Below, one piece after another: positions 15,971 to 24,842 of a DNA stretch of 64,000 nt. The DNA comes from Streptomyces sp. NBC_01446 (GTDB lineage: Bacteria; Actinomycetota; Actinomycetes; Streptomycetales; Streptomycetaceae). Made by a program: the position numbers and the translations under genes. How positions within the stretch are numbered: the stretch's first letter is position 1; each line of letters begins with the position of its first letter. Location of the stretch: the NCBI RefSeq assembly GCF_026340095.1, contig NZ_JAPEPO010000001.1, forward strand, positions 1,116,001-1,180,000. The letters run 5' to 3'. The notes under the pieces are model-generated. The model had not been told where the DNA came from and ran no database searches. It saw only the letters and a program-made list of their open reading frames with translations.

Positions 15971-17065
15971 ATGCCCCGGCAGGGCTCTACGGCGAACGGA
16001 CGGCGCGCGACCGTCGTGGACGTGGCGCGTCTCGCGGGCGTGTCGACCGCGACCGTGTCCCGCGTGATGAACCGCAACTACCCGGTCGCTGCCGCCACCC
16101 GCGAGCGCGTCGAGGAGGCCATGCGGGAGCTGGGCTATGTGGTCAACGCCCATGCCCGCGCGCTGGCGGGTGTCTCCGGACGCACGGTCGGCATCATCAT
16201 CAGCGACGTGGTCGACCCCTTTTACGCCTACATCGCGCGCGGCGTGGAACGCGAGGCGACGGCGGGCGGCAGGCTCTGCCTGGTCTGCAGCACCCAGGGC
16301 GACCCGCAGCGCGAGCTGGCCTTCATCGAGCTGATGCACGAGCGTCGCGCCGACGCGGTGATCCTCGTCGGTGGCAGCGTCGCCGACCGCGGCTACCGCA
16401 CGGAACTCGAACGCCGCGCCCGCGAACTGGACGCCGGCGGCTCGAAGCTCGTGCTGTGCGGCCGCCCCTCCCTCGGCAAGGACGCGCCCACGGTCGGGGT
16501 CGAGTACGACAACGAGGGCGGCGCCTTCGCGATCACCGACCACCTCCTGACCGAGGGCCACGAGCGGATCTTGTACCTCGGCGGCCCGCCGGGGCTCTCC
16601 ACCACCAAGGAACGGATCGCCGGCCACCGTCGCGCCCTGGAGCAGCGCGGGCTGCCGCGCGATCCGGCGCTCGTGCAGCCCGGGGCGTTCAGCCGCCAGT
16701 TCGGGCACCGCCGGATGACGGAACTGCTGCGCGACGGGCCGGAGTTCACCGCCGTCTTCGCGGCCAACGACATCGTGGCGGCGGGCGCGGCCCAGGCCCT
16801 GGAGGAGGCCGGGATGCGGGTGCCGCAGGACGTCTCCCTGGTCGGCTACGACGACGTGCCCGTGGCGCAGGAGCTGCGGCCGCGCCTCACCACCGTGCAC
16901 ATCCCGCTGGAGGAGATGGGCCGCCAGGCCGTCCGCGTCGCCCTCGCCGGCGGCGACGAGGACGACTGGCGGGCCCCGACGACGGGCACGCTCCGCCTCG
17001 GTACGCATCTGGTGGTACGCGACTCCGTGGCGGCGCCACGTGGGGTGCGCCGCCGCCGGGGGTGA
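15971..17065 (+). CDS. LacI-family regulator of the glycan utilisation locus
   Basis: 364-residue repressor. The helix-turn-helix VARLAGVSTATVSRVMN is followed by a PBP-like effector domain (GIIISDVVDPFYAYIARG; FAANDIVAAGAAQALEEAG; SLVGYDDVPVAQELRP). ATG 15971 is preceded by GGAGG at five bases; upstream in-frame starts fall inside the previous gene. It sits between two divergent or parallel blocks of glycan genes, and three similar LacI-type operators occur in their promoters (14564, 14738, 17403). It is therefore the probable local repressor, induced by a breakdown product of the target glycan. Confidence 0.93.
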   Translation: MPRQGSTANGRRATVVDVARLAGVSTATVSRVMNRNYPVAAATRERVEEAMRELGYVVNAHARALAGVSGRTVGIIISDVVDPFYAYIARGVEREATAGGRLCLVCSTQGDPQRELAFIELMHERRADAVILVGGSVADRGYRTELERRARELDAGGSKLVLCGRPSLGKDAPTVGVEYDNEGGAFAITDHLLTEGHERILYLGGPPGLSTTKERIAGHRRALEQRGLPRDPALVQPGAFSRQFGHRRMTELLRDGPEFTAVFAANDIVAAGAAQALEEAGMRVPQDVSLVGYDDVPVAQELRPRLTTVHIPLEEMGRQAVRVALAGGDEDDWRAPTTGTLRLGTHLVVRDSVAAPRGVRRRRG

Positions 17066-17184
17066 ACTGCGCACCGGCTCACGGCATCTCGGTCTGCCGC
17101 GCCCCGGCTTGAGGCGCTCCGGCTCACTACGCTTTGGTTCGCTGCGCCCCGGCCCACGGCGTCCCGGCTTGCGACGCCCCGGCC

Positions 17185-17288
17185 CACGACGCTCCGTCCG
17201 GTATACGGCACACCGACCCACGACGCCCCGGTCCGGTGTACGGCACGCCGACTCACGACGCCCCGGTCCGGTGTACGGCACCCCGGCT
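17185..17288. repeat. Three tandem 34-35 bp repeats
   Basis: Units start at 17185 (34 bp), 17219 (35 bp) and 17254 (35 bp), each beginning CACGACGC and containing TCCGGT(A/G)TACGGCAC. A fourth partial unit begins at 17289. Units 2 and 3 differ only at their 3' ends. Upstream sequence from about 17110 carries more degraded copies of the same core. Confidence 0.85.
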
Positions 17289-17402
17289 CACGACGTGCTG
17301 CCCTGGACCGTTCAACGGCGTTCCGGCCGGCCCTGTTCACCGGTTTCCTCCCCTCAGGTCGTAGTAACAGACAGAAACTTGCCGGGCCCTCTTGCGGCGG
17401 GA

Positions 17403-17416
17403 TAGCAAACGCTTAC
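17403..17416. promoter_or_regulatory. LacI-type operator, copy 3
   Basis: TAGCAAACGCTTAC, 59 bp before the ATG of the M60-like peptidase gene. It has the same TAGNA(A/C)NCGNTTAC pattern as the sites at 14564 and 14738. It ties the peptidase-lyase-DUF2264 operon to the same repressor as the sugar importer. Confidence 0.65.
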
Positions 17417-17475
17417 ATGCTGGCGCGCAGCCCGCACATCACTCCGATGCTGTTGATCCCCATGGGAGTCTCTGG

Positions 17476-18864
17476 ATGCGCCCTGCCCGTATACCCTCCG
17501 CCGCCTCAGCCGACCCCGCTGTCCTCGCCGACACCCCCGCCACCTCGGGCTTCTCCCGTCGTGCGGTGCTCGCCACCCTGGCCGGCGCCGGAGCCGCCAC
17601 GCTCCTCGGCACCGGCACCGCACGTGCCCACGCCACGGGCGGTGTCGGCCTCACCATCCCGCTCATCGCGCGCCCCTCCGCCGAGACGGAGCGCCTCCGC
17701 CTCGGACAGGCCCTGCGCGCCACCGAGTTCCAGCCGACCGGGCAGTACGTCCCGGCCGGGACCGCGCTGCGCTTCGACGTGCTGCCCTACGACGGCCTCG
17801 TGCCCACGCTCTGGATCGGGCAGTGGGACTACTACGGCACGGTGACGGAGCCGCGCAGCTATGCGCTGAAGCCCGGCGCCAACACGGTCACCGACCCGCA
17901 CGGCGGTCCCGTCTACTTCTCCCTCGAAGGACACGGCGAGCGCGCCGCCGTGAAGTTCACGGCGGGCGCCACCGCGATGCCCGTCTTCACGCTCGGCCAC
18001 ACCTCCGAGGCCGACTACCAACGGCAGTTGGACACCCTCACCGACATACCGGTGGTCGAGCTGCACGCGCCGCGCACCATCATGACGCTGACGCGCGACG
18101 GCGCGCTCCTGTACCGCGACCAGGACCACGCGGCGCTGCTCCGGCTCGTCGAGGAGATCATCGAGGCCGAGTCGCGGATCAGCGGGCTCGACGGGTCGAA
18201 GCCGGTGCACCGGCCGAAGGCCGGCGGCTACCACTTCACCGAGGTGTCGGTGGTCCCGTCCGGCGTCGGTGCCTACGCCACGCACGGCTACAACGGCTTC
18301 CCGCGCGCCTATCTCGACCGCGCCACCACCGTCGACGGACTGCGCACCCGGGGCTGGGGCCTCTACCACGAACTCGGGCACCTGCATCAGCAGATGGCGT
18401 ACAAGCCGACGGGCCTGACCGAGGTCACGGTCAACATCTACTCGCTCGCGGTGCAGCGGGCCCTTGGCCAGCCGTCCAATCTTCTGACCGTCGACCCGAA
18501 GACCGGCCTCAACCCCTTCCAGTCCGCACGCGCGAAGTTCGGCACGGACGGGCTGACGTACGAGAAGTCCTTCGGCGCCTACGAGAAGCTCGTGCCGCTG
18601 CGGCAGCTGGAGCTGGCCTTCGGTGACGACTTCTGGCCGCGGTTGCACAAGCTTGTGCGCGAGGAGAACCCGCAGTCCGACTACACCGAGACCGCCAAGC
18701 GGTACCGCGCCCTGTCGACCTACGCCAGCCGTGTCTCCGGCCGTGACCTCACGGACTTCTTCGTGCGCGACTGGGCCTTCCCCATCGACGCCACCGGACT
18801 GGCCGAGATCGCCGCGCTCGAGCTGCCGAAGCCGACCGTCGAACCGGCCACGCTGACCGACTGA
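17476..18864 (+). CDS. Secreted M60-like (enhancin-type) metallopeptidase
   Basis: 462-residue exported protein. A Tat-type signal (FSRRAVLATLAGAGAATLLG) is cleaved near TARAHA. The zinc motif HELGHLHQQM starts at about H298, with a third ligand candidate E316 in TGLTEVTVN; this fits the HEXXH-X(8-24)-E signature of Peptidase M60. This family includes mucin- and glycoprotein-cleaving enzymes. ATG 17476 is preceded by GGGAG at seven bases; earlier in-frame starts overlap the operator. First gene of an operon with a PL8 lyase 39 bp downstream, suggesting joint attack on a glycosylated protein or proteoglycan. Confidence 0.88.
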   Translation: MRPARIPSAASADPAVLADTPATSGFSRRAVLATLAGAGAATLLGTGTARAHATGGVGLTIPLIARPSAETERLRLGQALRATEFQPTGQYVPAGTALRFDVLPYDGLVPTLWIGQWDYYGTVTEPRSYALKPGANTVTDPHGGPVYFSLEGHGERAAVKFTAGATAMPVFTLGHTSEADYQRQLDTLTDIPVVELHAPRTIMTLTRDGALLYRDQDHAALLRLVEEIIEAESRISGLDGSKPVHRPKAGGYHFTEVSVVPSGVGAYATHGYNGFPRAYLDRATTVDGLRTRGWGLYHELGHLHQQMAYKPTGLTEVTVNIYSLAVQRALGQPSNLLTVDPKTGLNPFQSARAKFGTDGLTYEKSFGAYEKLVPLRQLELAFGDDFWPRLHKLVREENPQSDYTETAKRYRALSTYASRVSGRDLTDFFVRDWAFPIDATGLAEIAALELPKPTVEPATLTD

Positions 18865-18903
18865 CCCGACTGACGTGACCGAACCGGAGGGGACCCACCG
18901 AAC

Positions 18904-21339
18904 ATGGACCTCACTCGCAGACAGACCCTGACCCTCGCGGGCGCGACCGCCGCGGCGGCGCTCCCCCTGACAGCGGGCGTCGCCACGGCGGCGAACGCCG
19001 TGGAAGCGGCGGACACCCCTGCCACCGACGCCTTCGACGTACTGCTGGCGCGCGCCGAGGAGCAGCTCACCGGCGGCGCGTTCGACACCGCCGATCCGGA
19101 CTTCGCGGCCGCCGTCAAGGCCCTCGACACACAGGCGTCCGCCTGGTGGAAGGACCTCGACCGAAGCGCGGGCAGGAAGGCACTGTGGGCCGACCTCTCC
19201 CCCGCGTCGGACCCCGGAATGTTCGGGCAGAGCTATCCGCGCCTGCGCACCCTGGCCACCGCCTGGGCCACCCCCGGCACCTCGCTGACCGGCAGCGCCG
19301 AAGTCGCCGACGCACTCGTCGCGGCGCTGGGCTTCCTGGGCACCACCGGCTACAACCCGGCCCGCGGCGAGTCCGGCAACTGGTGGTTCTGGGAGATCGG
19401 CGCGCCCCGCGCGCTGATGGACACCTGCGTACTCCTGCGGTCGAAGCTGCCTGCCGCGGATCTGGCCGGATACGTCGCGACCGTCGCGAAGTTCTGCCCG
19501 AACCCCGACCGCCGCACCAACTCCCCCTCCCTGTCCGAGACCGGCGCGAACCGCGCCGACAAGGCCGTCATCGTGGCCCTGCGCGGGCTCCTCGCCCGGG
19601 ACGCGGCCACCGTCGCGCTGGCCCGCGACGGCCTGTCGGACGTGCGGGACAACGGGCGCCGCAGCCTGTTCACCTATGTCACCTCGGGCGACGGCTTCTA
19701 CGAGGACGGGTCGTTCGTCCAGCACGACAGCGTTGCCTACACGGGGACGTACGGGAGTGTGCTGCTCGGCAGCGCGGGGCAGCTGATCGCGCTGCTCGCC
19801 GGGTCGGACTGGGCCCTGAGCGACCCGAAGGTGTCGGTGCTCTACGAGGCGGTGGAGCGGTCCTTCTCGCCCGTCGTGTTCGACGGGCTGATGATGGACG
19901 CGCTGCGCGGGCGGGCGATCTCCCGCGAGCGAGCCCGCGACTACAACGACGGCGCTGTCACCCTCACTTACATCCTCCAGCTCGCCGCAGGCGCCCCGGC
20001 CCCGTACGCCGACCGCTGGCGCGCGCTCGCCAAGGGGTGGATCAGCCGCAACAAGGCCAATCCGTACGCGGGTCTCGTCGGCATCCCGGCTCTGGCGCGC
20101 GCGAAGGCCGTCCTCGACGACAAGGCGATCCCGGCCGCGGAGCGTCTCACCGGTCACTTCTCGTTCGCCGACATGGACCGCGCGGTGCACCGGCGGCCCG
20201 GCTGGGCGCTCGCCCTGTCGCTCTCCTCGAAGCGCATCGCCGCGTACGAGGCGGGCAACGGCGAGAACCTCCACGGCTGGTACACCGGCGACGGCATGAC
20301 GTACCTGTACGACGGTGACGACCTCGGCCAGTTCGGCGACGGGTTCTGGCCGACCGTCGACCCGTACCGGCTGCCGGGCACGACGGTGGACACGCGCGCG
20401 CGTGCGAACCTCGGCACGGGCGCCGGCACCGGCACGTACCGCCCGAAGAACGCCGTGGCGGGTGGCGCCGTCCTCCAGGACCGCTATGGCGCGGCAGCGA
20501 TGGAACTCATCGCCGACGGCAGCACTCTGCAGGCGCGGAAGGCGTGGTTCTGCCTGGACAACGCGGTCGTCGCGCTCGGCGCCGGCATCACCGCGAGCGA
20601 CGGCCGCACGATCGAGACCGTCGTCGAGAACCGCAGTCTGCACACGGACGGAGCGCCGCGCCTCCTGGTGGACGGGCGGCGGCAGCCCGGCGAGCAGGGC
20701 TGGTCCGCGTCACTGTCCGGCGCCGACTGGGCGCATCTGGAAGGCACGGGCGGCTACGTCTTTCCCGACCATCCGGGACGCGCGCCCGGCGGCGTCCCGC
20801 TGCGGGCGCTGCGGGAGGAACGCACCGGCACGTGGGGCGCCCTCAACTCCGGCGCGGACACCGGCGGCGACACCGACCCGGTCACCCGCCGCTACGTCAC
20901 GCTGTGGTTCGACCACGGCTCCTCCCCCACCGACTCCTCGTACGCCTATGTGCTCCTGCCGGGTGCGAGCGCCGTGGCGACCGGAGTCTGGGCGCACTCA
21001 CGGCCCGTGCGGATCGTGGCGAACGACGCCACGGTGCAGGCCGTCGAAGCGCGCCGTCTCGGGCTCCTCGCCGCGCACTTCTGGGGTCCCGGGAGCGCCG
21101 CCGGACTCACGTCGTCCGGTCCCGGCACCGTCCTGGTGCGGCGGCACGGCGACGCCATCGCGGTCGCCGTGGCCGACCCCGGACGCACCGGGTCGACTCT
21201 CACGGTCGAACTCCCCTTCCCCGTGCGCAAGGTGACGCGTGCCGACGACACGATCACTCTCACCCCAGGCCGCCGGCCCGTCCTGACGGTCGACGTCGCG
21301 GGCTCACGCGGGCACAGCCACACGGCCGAGCTCGCATGA
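18904..21339 (+). CDS. Polysaccharide lyase family 8 (hyaluronate/chondroitin/xanthan lyase type)
   Basis: 811-residue secreted lyase that cleaves uronic-acid polysaccharides by beta-elimination. A Tat-like N-terminus (TRRQTLTLAGATAAAA) ends near VATAANA. The alpha/alpha toroid carries the catalytic residues: N216 in TGANR, H274 in QHDSVAYTGTYG and Y283, with a conserved arginine in DALRGRAISR. The central beta-sandwich domain includes NGENLHGWYTGDGMTYLY. Length fits the family (about 750-820). The gene is 39 bp after the M60-like peptidase with GGAGG before the ATG. Whether it prefers hyaluronan, chondroitin or another uronan cannot be decided here. Confidence 0.93.
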   Translation: MDLTRRQTLTLAGATAAAALPLTAGVATAANAVEAADTPATDAFDVLLARAEEQLTGGAFDTADPDFAAAVKALDTQASAWWKDLDRSAGRKALWADLSPASDPGMFGQSYPRLRTLATAWATPGTSLTGSAEVADALVAALGFLGTTGYNPARGESGNWWFWEIGAPRALMDTCVLLRSKLPAADLAGYVATVAKFCPNPDRRTNSPSLSETGANRADKAVIVALRGLLARDAATVALARDGLSDVRDNGRRSLFTYVTSGDGFYEDGSFVQHDSVAYTGTYGSVLLGSAGQLIALLAGSDWALSDPKVSVLYEAVERSFSPVVFDGLMMDALRGRAISRERARDYNDGAVTLTYILQLAAGAPAPYADRWRALAKGWISRNKANPYAGLVGIPALARAKAVLDDKAIPAAERLTGHFSFADMDRAVHRRPGWALALSLSSKRIAAYEAGNGENLHGWYTGDGMTYLYDGDDLGQFGDGFWPTVDPYRLPGTTVDTRARANLGTGAGTGTYRPKNAVAGGAVLQDRYGAAAMELIADGSTLQARKAWFCLDNAVVALGAGITASDGRTIETVVENRSLHTDGAPRLLVDGRRQPGEQGWSASLSGADWAHLEGTGGYVFPDHPGRAPGGVPLRALREERTGTWGALNSGADTGGDTDPVTRRYVTLWFDHGSSPTDSSYAYVLLPGASAVATGVWAHSRPVRIVANDATVQAVEARRLGLLAAHFWGPGSAAGLTSSGPGTVLVRRHGDAIAVAVADPGRTGSTLTVELPFPVRKVTRADDTITLTPGRRPVLTVDVAGSRGHSHTAELA

Positions 21340-21435
21340 GGTCATGTCCGTCAATTCCGACCGTCGACGTCCGTCCCAGGCGCGCATAGGGTCACCCCCG
21401 GCCCGCCACTTCCGATCAAGGAGCGACACGCCCCC

Positions 21436-23343
21436 ATGCCCGCACCGCACCTCTCGCTGCCGCCCACCGACCGTGTCCTGTCCCCGCTCACGGGCTGGAC
21501 GCGGGCCCACTGGGAGGCGCTCGCCGACCGGCAGTTGGAGGCGCTCGTCCCGTACGCTACGCCCGGGTTCGCGCAGTACCGGCTGCCGGGGCGGGCCAGC
21601 TGGTCGGGGGTCGTGTCGGACGGGCTGGAGGGGTTCGCACGGTCATTCCTGCTGGCCTCCTTCCGCATAGCGGGCGCGGGCGGGGACGTGCATCCCCGAC
21701 TCGTAGAACGCTACGCGCAGGGTCTGACAACGGGCACCGACCGCCGCCGCGGCACGGGCCTCGACGGCGAGGCGTGGCCCGAACTCACCGACTGTTCCCA
21801 GCAGATGGTGGAGGCCGCGTCCATCGCGATCGGGCTGCACGAGACCCGCCCGTGGATCTGGGACAAGCTCGACTCCCGGGTCCAGGAGCGGATCGTGGAC
21901 TGGTTCTCCGGATTCGTCGGCGGCCGCACCTGGGACAACAACTGGCGTCTGTTCCAGGTGGTTTCGGAGCAGTTCCTGGCCTCGGTCGGGGCCCCGCACA
22001 GCCAGGAGGACATCGACGGCGGCCTCGACCGTATCGAGGACTGGTATGTCGGCGACGGCTGGTACACCGACGGCGACGGCCGCAACTTCGACTACTACAT
22101 CGGCTGGGCCATGCATCTGTACCCGCTGCTGTGGGCGCGGATGGCGGGCCCGGACGGCGACGGCGGCCGCGCGAAGGTCTACCGGGAACGCCTGTCTCAG
22201 TTCCTCACCACCTACCCGCACTTCTTCGGCGGTGACGGCGCACCCGTGCACCAGGGCCGCTCACTGACGTACCGTTTCGCCGCCACCGCGCCCGTGTGGA
22301 TGGGCGCGCTCGCGGACTGCACCCCGCTGGAGCCGGGGCTCACCCGACGCCTCGCGTCGGGCACCGCACGGCACTTCGTGGAGCGCGGCGTCCCCGACGA
22401 GCGGGGCCTGCTGCCGCTCGGCTGGTACGGGACGTTCCTGCCGACGACGCAGCCGTACTCGGGCCCCGCCTCGCCGTACTGGGCGAGCAAGGGGTTCCTC
22501 GGACTGCTGCTGCCCGCCGACCATCCGGTGTGGACCGAGCGCGAGGCGCAGCTGCCCGTCGAGAAGTCCGAGCAGTACACGGCGCTGCCCGCGCCCGGCT
22601 GGCTGCTGCACGGCACGCCCCACGACGGGATCGTGCGGCTGATCAACCACGGCAGCGACCACAACCCGCTCGAAGGTCCCGCCACGGACGATCCGCACTA
22701 CGCGAAGCTCGCCTACTCCACGGCGACGGCACCCGAGTCGGCCCCGCACGCCTGGCAGCGGACCGTCGACAACCATGTGGCGCTCATCGCGGAGGACGGC
22801 ACCCCCTCACGCCGGCGCCGGATCCACCCGATCTCCTGTGAGGGGCGCGTCGCCTCTTCCCGCCATGACGCCCAACTGCCCGGATTCGACGAGGAGTTCC
22901 CGATCGAGTCGACGACCGTGCTGCACGGGCCGTGGGAGATCCGCGTGCACCGGGTGCAGGCACCCGAGGGCGTGACGGTGCGCGAGGGCGGCTACGCGGT
23001 CGCCGACGAGACCAGCGTCCACGCCGAGCGGGGCCCGGGCTGGGCGCTGACGCGCACGGAGTCCGGGGTGACCAGCGCGGTGGTGGCGCTGCACGGCTGG
23101 GACGAGGAGTCCGGTATCGCACGGGAGGTCGAGGCCAACGCCTACGGCCCGCACTCGGCGACGCCCTACCTCCGCTCGACCGGCCACCCCACAGGATCCG
23201 GCGTGCACGTCACGCTCGCGGTCCTGACGCGCGACGTCGTGCATCCGCAGGCCCTGCGCGAGTCGATCTCATGTGTGGCGGACCCAGGGGACGCCAGGCA
23301 GGTGCGGATCACGTTCCCCGACGGCGGGACGGTCACCGTCTGA
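21436..23343 (+). CDS. DUF2264 domain protein (possible uronidase/glycoside hydrolase)
   Basis: 635-residue protein that matches DUF2264 in composition, with an alpha-helical toroid-like first half rich in WxxD and aromatic patterns (FVGGRTWDNNWRLFQVV; DYYIGWAMHLYPLLW) and a beta-rich C-terminal half. There is no signal peptide, so it is probably cytosolic. From memory, some DUF2264 proteins are assigned to glycoside hydrolase family GH154 (beta-glucuronidases). That would fit removal of uronic acid from lyase products imported by the ABC system, but it is unverified. Third gene of the M60-PL8 operon, 96 bp downstream; its end converges with cvnD after 5 bp. Confidence 0.85.
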   Translation: MPAPHLSLPPTDRVLSPLTGWTRAHWEALADRQLEALVPYATPGFAQYRLPGRASWSGVVSDGLEGFARSFLLASFRIAGAGGDVHPRLVERYAQGLTTGTDRRRGTGLDGEAWPELTDCSQQMVEAASIAIGLHETRPWIWDKLDSRVQERIVDWFSGFVGGRTWDNNWRLFQVVSEQFLASVGAPHSQEDIDGGLDRIEDWYVGDGWYTDGDGRNFDYYIGWAMHLYPLLWARMAGPDGDGGRAKVYRERLSQFLTTYPHFFGGDGAPVHQGRSLTYRFAATAPVWMGALADCTPLEPGLTRRLASGTARHFVERGVPDERGLLPLGWYGTFLPTTQPYSGPASPYWASKGFLGLLLPADHPVWTEREAQLPVEKSEQYTALPAPGWLLHGTPHDGIVRLINHGSDHNPLEGPATDDPHYAKLAYSTATAPESAPHAWQRTVDNHVALIAEDGTPSRRRRIHPISCEGRVASSRHDAQLPGFDEEFPIESTTVLHGPWEIRVHRVQAPEGVTVREGGYAVADETSVHAERGPGWALTRTESGVTSAVVALHGWDEESGIAREVEANAYGPHSATPYLRSTGHPTGSGVHVTLAVLTRDVVHPQALRESISCVADPGDARQVRITFPDGGTVTV

Positions 23344-23348
23344 GGTCG

Positions 23349-23942
23349 TCATGTGCGCGCCCCGTACGTCGGGGCGGGGGCGTGGGCCAAGAGGTGCCTG
23401 ACGAGGGTGAGAAGGGTCTGGATGCCGGAGCTGGAGATCCGGGCGTCGCACCGCACGACGGGCACCTGCGGGTCGAGGTCGATGGCCGCCCGCACCTCGT
23501 CGGGGCCGTAACGGTAGGCGCCGTCGAACTCGTTGACGGCCACGATGAACCCCATGCCGCGCTCCTCGAAGAAGTCGACGGCCGCGAAGCAGTCCTCGAG
23601 ACGGCGGGTGTCCGCGAGGATCACCGCGCCGAGCGCCCCCTCGGAGAGCTCGTCCCACATGAACCAGAAGCGCTCCTGCCCGGGCGTGCCGAACAGATAC
23701 AGCACGTGCTGCGGGTCCAGGGTGATCCGCCCGAAGTCCATCGCGACCGTCGTCTCGACCTTGTTCTCGATGCCTTCGAGGTCGTCGGTCTCGGCGCTGA
23801 CCGTGGTGAGCAGCTCCTCCGTGCTCAGCGGGGCGATCTCGCTGACCGCGCCGACGAAGGTCGTCTTGCCGACACCGAAGCCACCCGCCACCAGGATCTT
23901 CAGCGCGGTGGGGAAGGCGTCAGAGCTGTCGTCGTAGTCCAT
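23349..23942 (-). CDS. cvnD: Conservon Ras-like GTPase CvnD
   Basis: 197-residue small GTPase. The P-loop GGFGVGKTT is at about residues 20-28, the switch region PGQERFWFMW carries the G3-like element, and AVNEFDG supplies the specificity loop. CvnD proteins work with CvnA-C at the membrane in a complex likened to eukaryotic G-protein-coupled systems and influence development and secondary metabolism in Streptomyces. Its ATG overlaps the end of cvnC by 23 bp, so the pair is translationally coupled. It is the last gene of the four-gene set; no cytochrome P450 (cvnE) follows. Confidence 0.95.
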   Translation of the reverse strand: MDYDDSSDAFPTALKILVAGGFGVGKTTFVGAVSEIAPLSTEELLTTVSAETDDLEGIENKVETTVAMDFGRITLDPQHVLYLFGTPGQERFWFMWDELSEGALGAVILADTRRLEDCFAAVDFFEERGMGFIVAVNEFDGAYRYGPDEVRAAIDLDPQVPVVRCDARISSSGIQTLLTLVRHLLAHAPAPTYGART

Positions 23943-24291
23943 CGAGCACTGCCTCCAGTAGGGACCGGTCAGTGGGGTTGTCGTGGAACGTGGGGGGCTT
24001 GGTGGTGATCGCCCCGCAGTCGACGAGGTCGGACAGCAGGACCTTCGTGACGGCGGCGGGGAGTTTCAGTTGGGCCGCGATCTCCGCGACCGATGTGGGG
24101 TGGGCACACAGTTTGAGCGCCTCGTCGTGTTCGGGCCCCAGGTAGCCGAGCGGGGTGGCCCCGGTCGCCATCACCAGCGACAGCAGATCCAGCGAGGCGG
24201 TCGGCTGCGTCCGCCCGTTGCTCACCGTGTACGGGCGGACGAGGCGGCCGGCCGCTGCGTCGAGCCACGGCCCGTCCTGCGGGGCCGTCAT
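23920..24291 (-). CDS. cvnC: Conservon DUF742 protein CvnC
   Basis: 123-residue DUF742 protein. Typical features are the N-terminal RLVRPYTVSNGRTQP segment and a winged-helix-like core (HPTSVAEIAAQLKLPAAVTKVLLSDLV, two parts) able to bind DNA or partner proteins. Located 2 bp after cvnB and overlapping cvnD by 23 bp. Known as an adaptor within the conservon complex. Confidence 0.94.
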   Translation of the reverse strand: MTAPQDGPWLDAAAGRLVRPYTVSNGRTQPTASLDLLSLVMATGATPLGYLGPEHDEALKLCAHPTSVAEIAAQLKLPAAVTKVLLSDLVDCGAITTKPPTFHDNPTDRSLLEAVLDGLRRQL

Positions 24292-24293
24292 GC

Positions 24294-24728
24294 TCAGTTC
24301 CTCATCGCCGTGGGTTCGGCCGCGTGCTGGCGGGGTGCGGTCATCAGGTACGGGCGCACGCTCTTGACCAGCATGGCCATCTCGTAGCCGAGCACCGCGG
24401 CGTCGGCCTCACGCCCGGCGAGCACCGCGAGGCACGTGCCGGAGCCCGCGGTGGAGACGAACAGCAGGGTGGAGTCCAGCTCGACGACGACCTGCCGGAC
24501 CTCACCCCCGTCCCCGAAACGGACACCCGCGCTACGGCCGAGGGAGTACAGGCCCGACGCCAGGGCCGCCATGTGGTCGGCGCTGTCGGCGTCGAGGCCG
24601 TGGACGGACTTGACCAGCCCGTCGGACGAGAGGAGGACGGCGCTGCGGGTGTGCGGCACACGCTGGACGAGGCCGCTCATCAGCCAGTCGAGATCGGACA
24701 CATGACCCGTCGGCACATCGCTCGCCAT
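24294..24728 (-). CDS. cvnB: Conservon roadblock/LC7 protein CvnB
   Basis: 144-residue roadblock/LC7-domain protein (DLDWLMSGLVQRVPHTRSAV at the N-terminus, then LLSSDGLVKSVHGLD). LC7 proteins bind and regulate small GTPases; here the partner should be CvnD. It follows cvnA by 114 bp and precedes cvnC by 2 bp, giving the standard cvnA-B-C-D order. Confidence 0.95.
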   Translation of the reverse strand: MASDVPTGHVSDLDWLMSGLVQRVPHTRSAVLLSSDGLVKSVHGLDADSADHMAALASGLYSLGRSAGVRFGDGGEVRQVVVELDSTLLFVSTAGSGTCLAVLAGREADAAVLGYEMAMLVKSVRPYLMTAPRQHAAEPTAMRN

Positions 24729-24842
24729 GGGGGATCGACTCCTTGGTGGACTGCTGGGGGTGCGTTGACTGAGGGAAGTGCGGGACTGCTTGCGGCACTT
24801 GGCGGGCTCACGGGGAGTGGGGGCACAGGTGGCGGGCGAACG

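Larger units (their letters stand above)
17066..17475. other. Intergenic region with degenerate tandem repeats and promoter
   Basis: 410 bp between the lacI-type gene and the M60-like peptidase gene. The first ~220 bp consist of degenerate short repeats around CGACGCCCCGGC, ending in three 34-35 bp units. The last ~75 bp contain the third LacI-type operator and should hold the promoter of the peptidase-lyase operon. Long ORFs across this region on the minus strand are products of the repeat, not genes. Confidence 0.6.

Noticed and set aside
17110..17300. CRISPR array
   Set aside because: Units are contiguous, degenerate and lack unique spacers; no cas genes are present.
15773..17340. Repetitive minus-strand ORFs over the lacI-type gene and the tandem repeats
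   Set aside because: Their repeated R/G/V peptides are a by-product of the degenerate DNA repeats and lack ribosome sites or homology signs.
17506..20643. 1045-codon minus-strand ORF opposite the M60-like and PL8 genes
   Set aside because: A GC-rich shadow of two well-supported plus-strand genes; its translation is low-complexity V/R/G/E without any domain.
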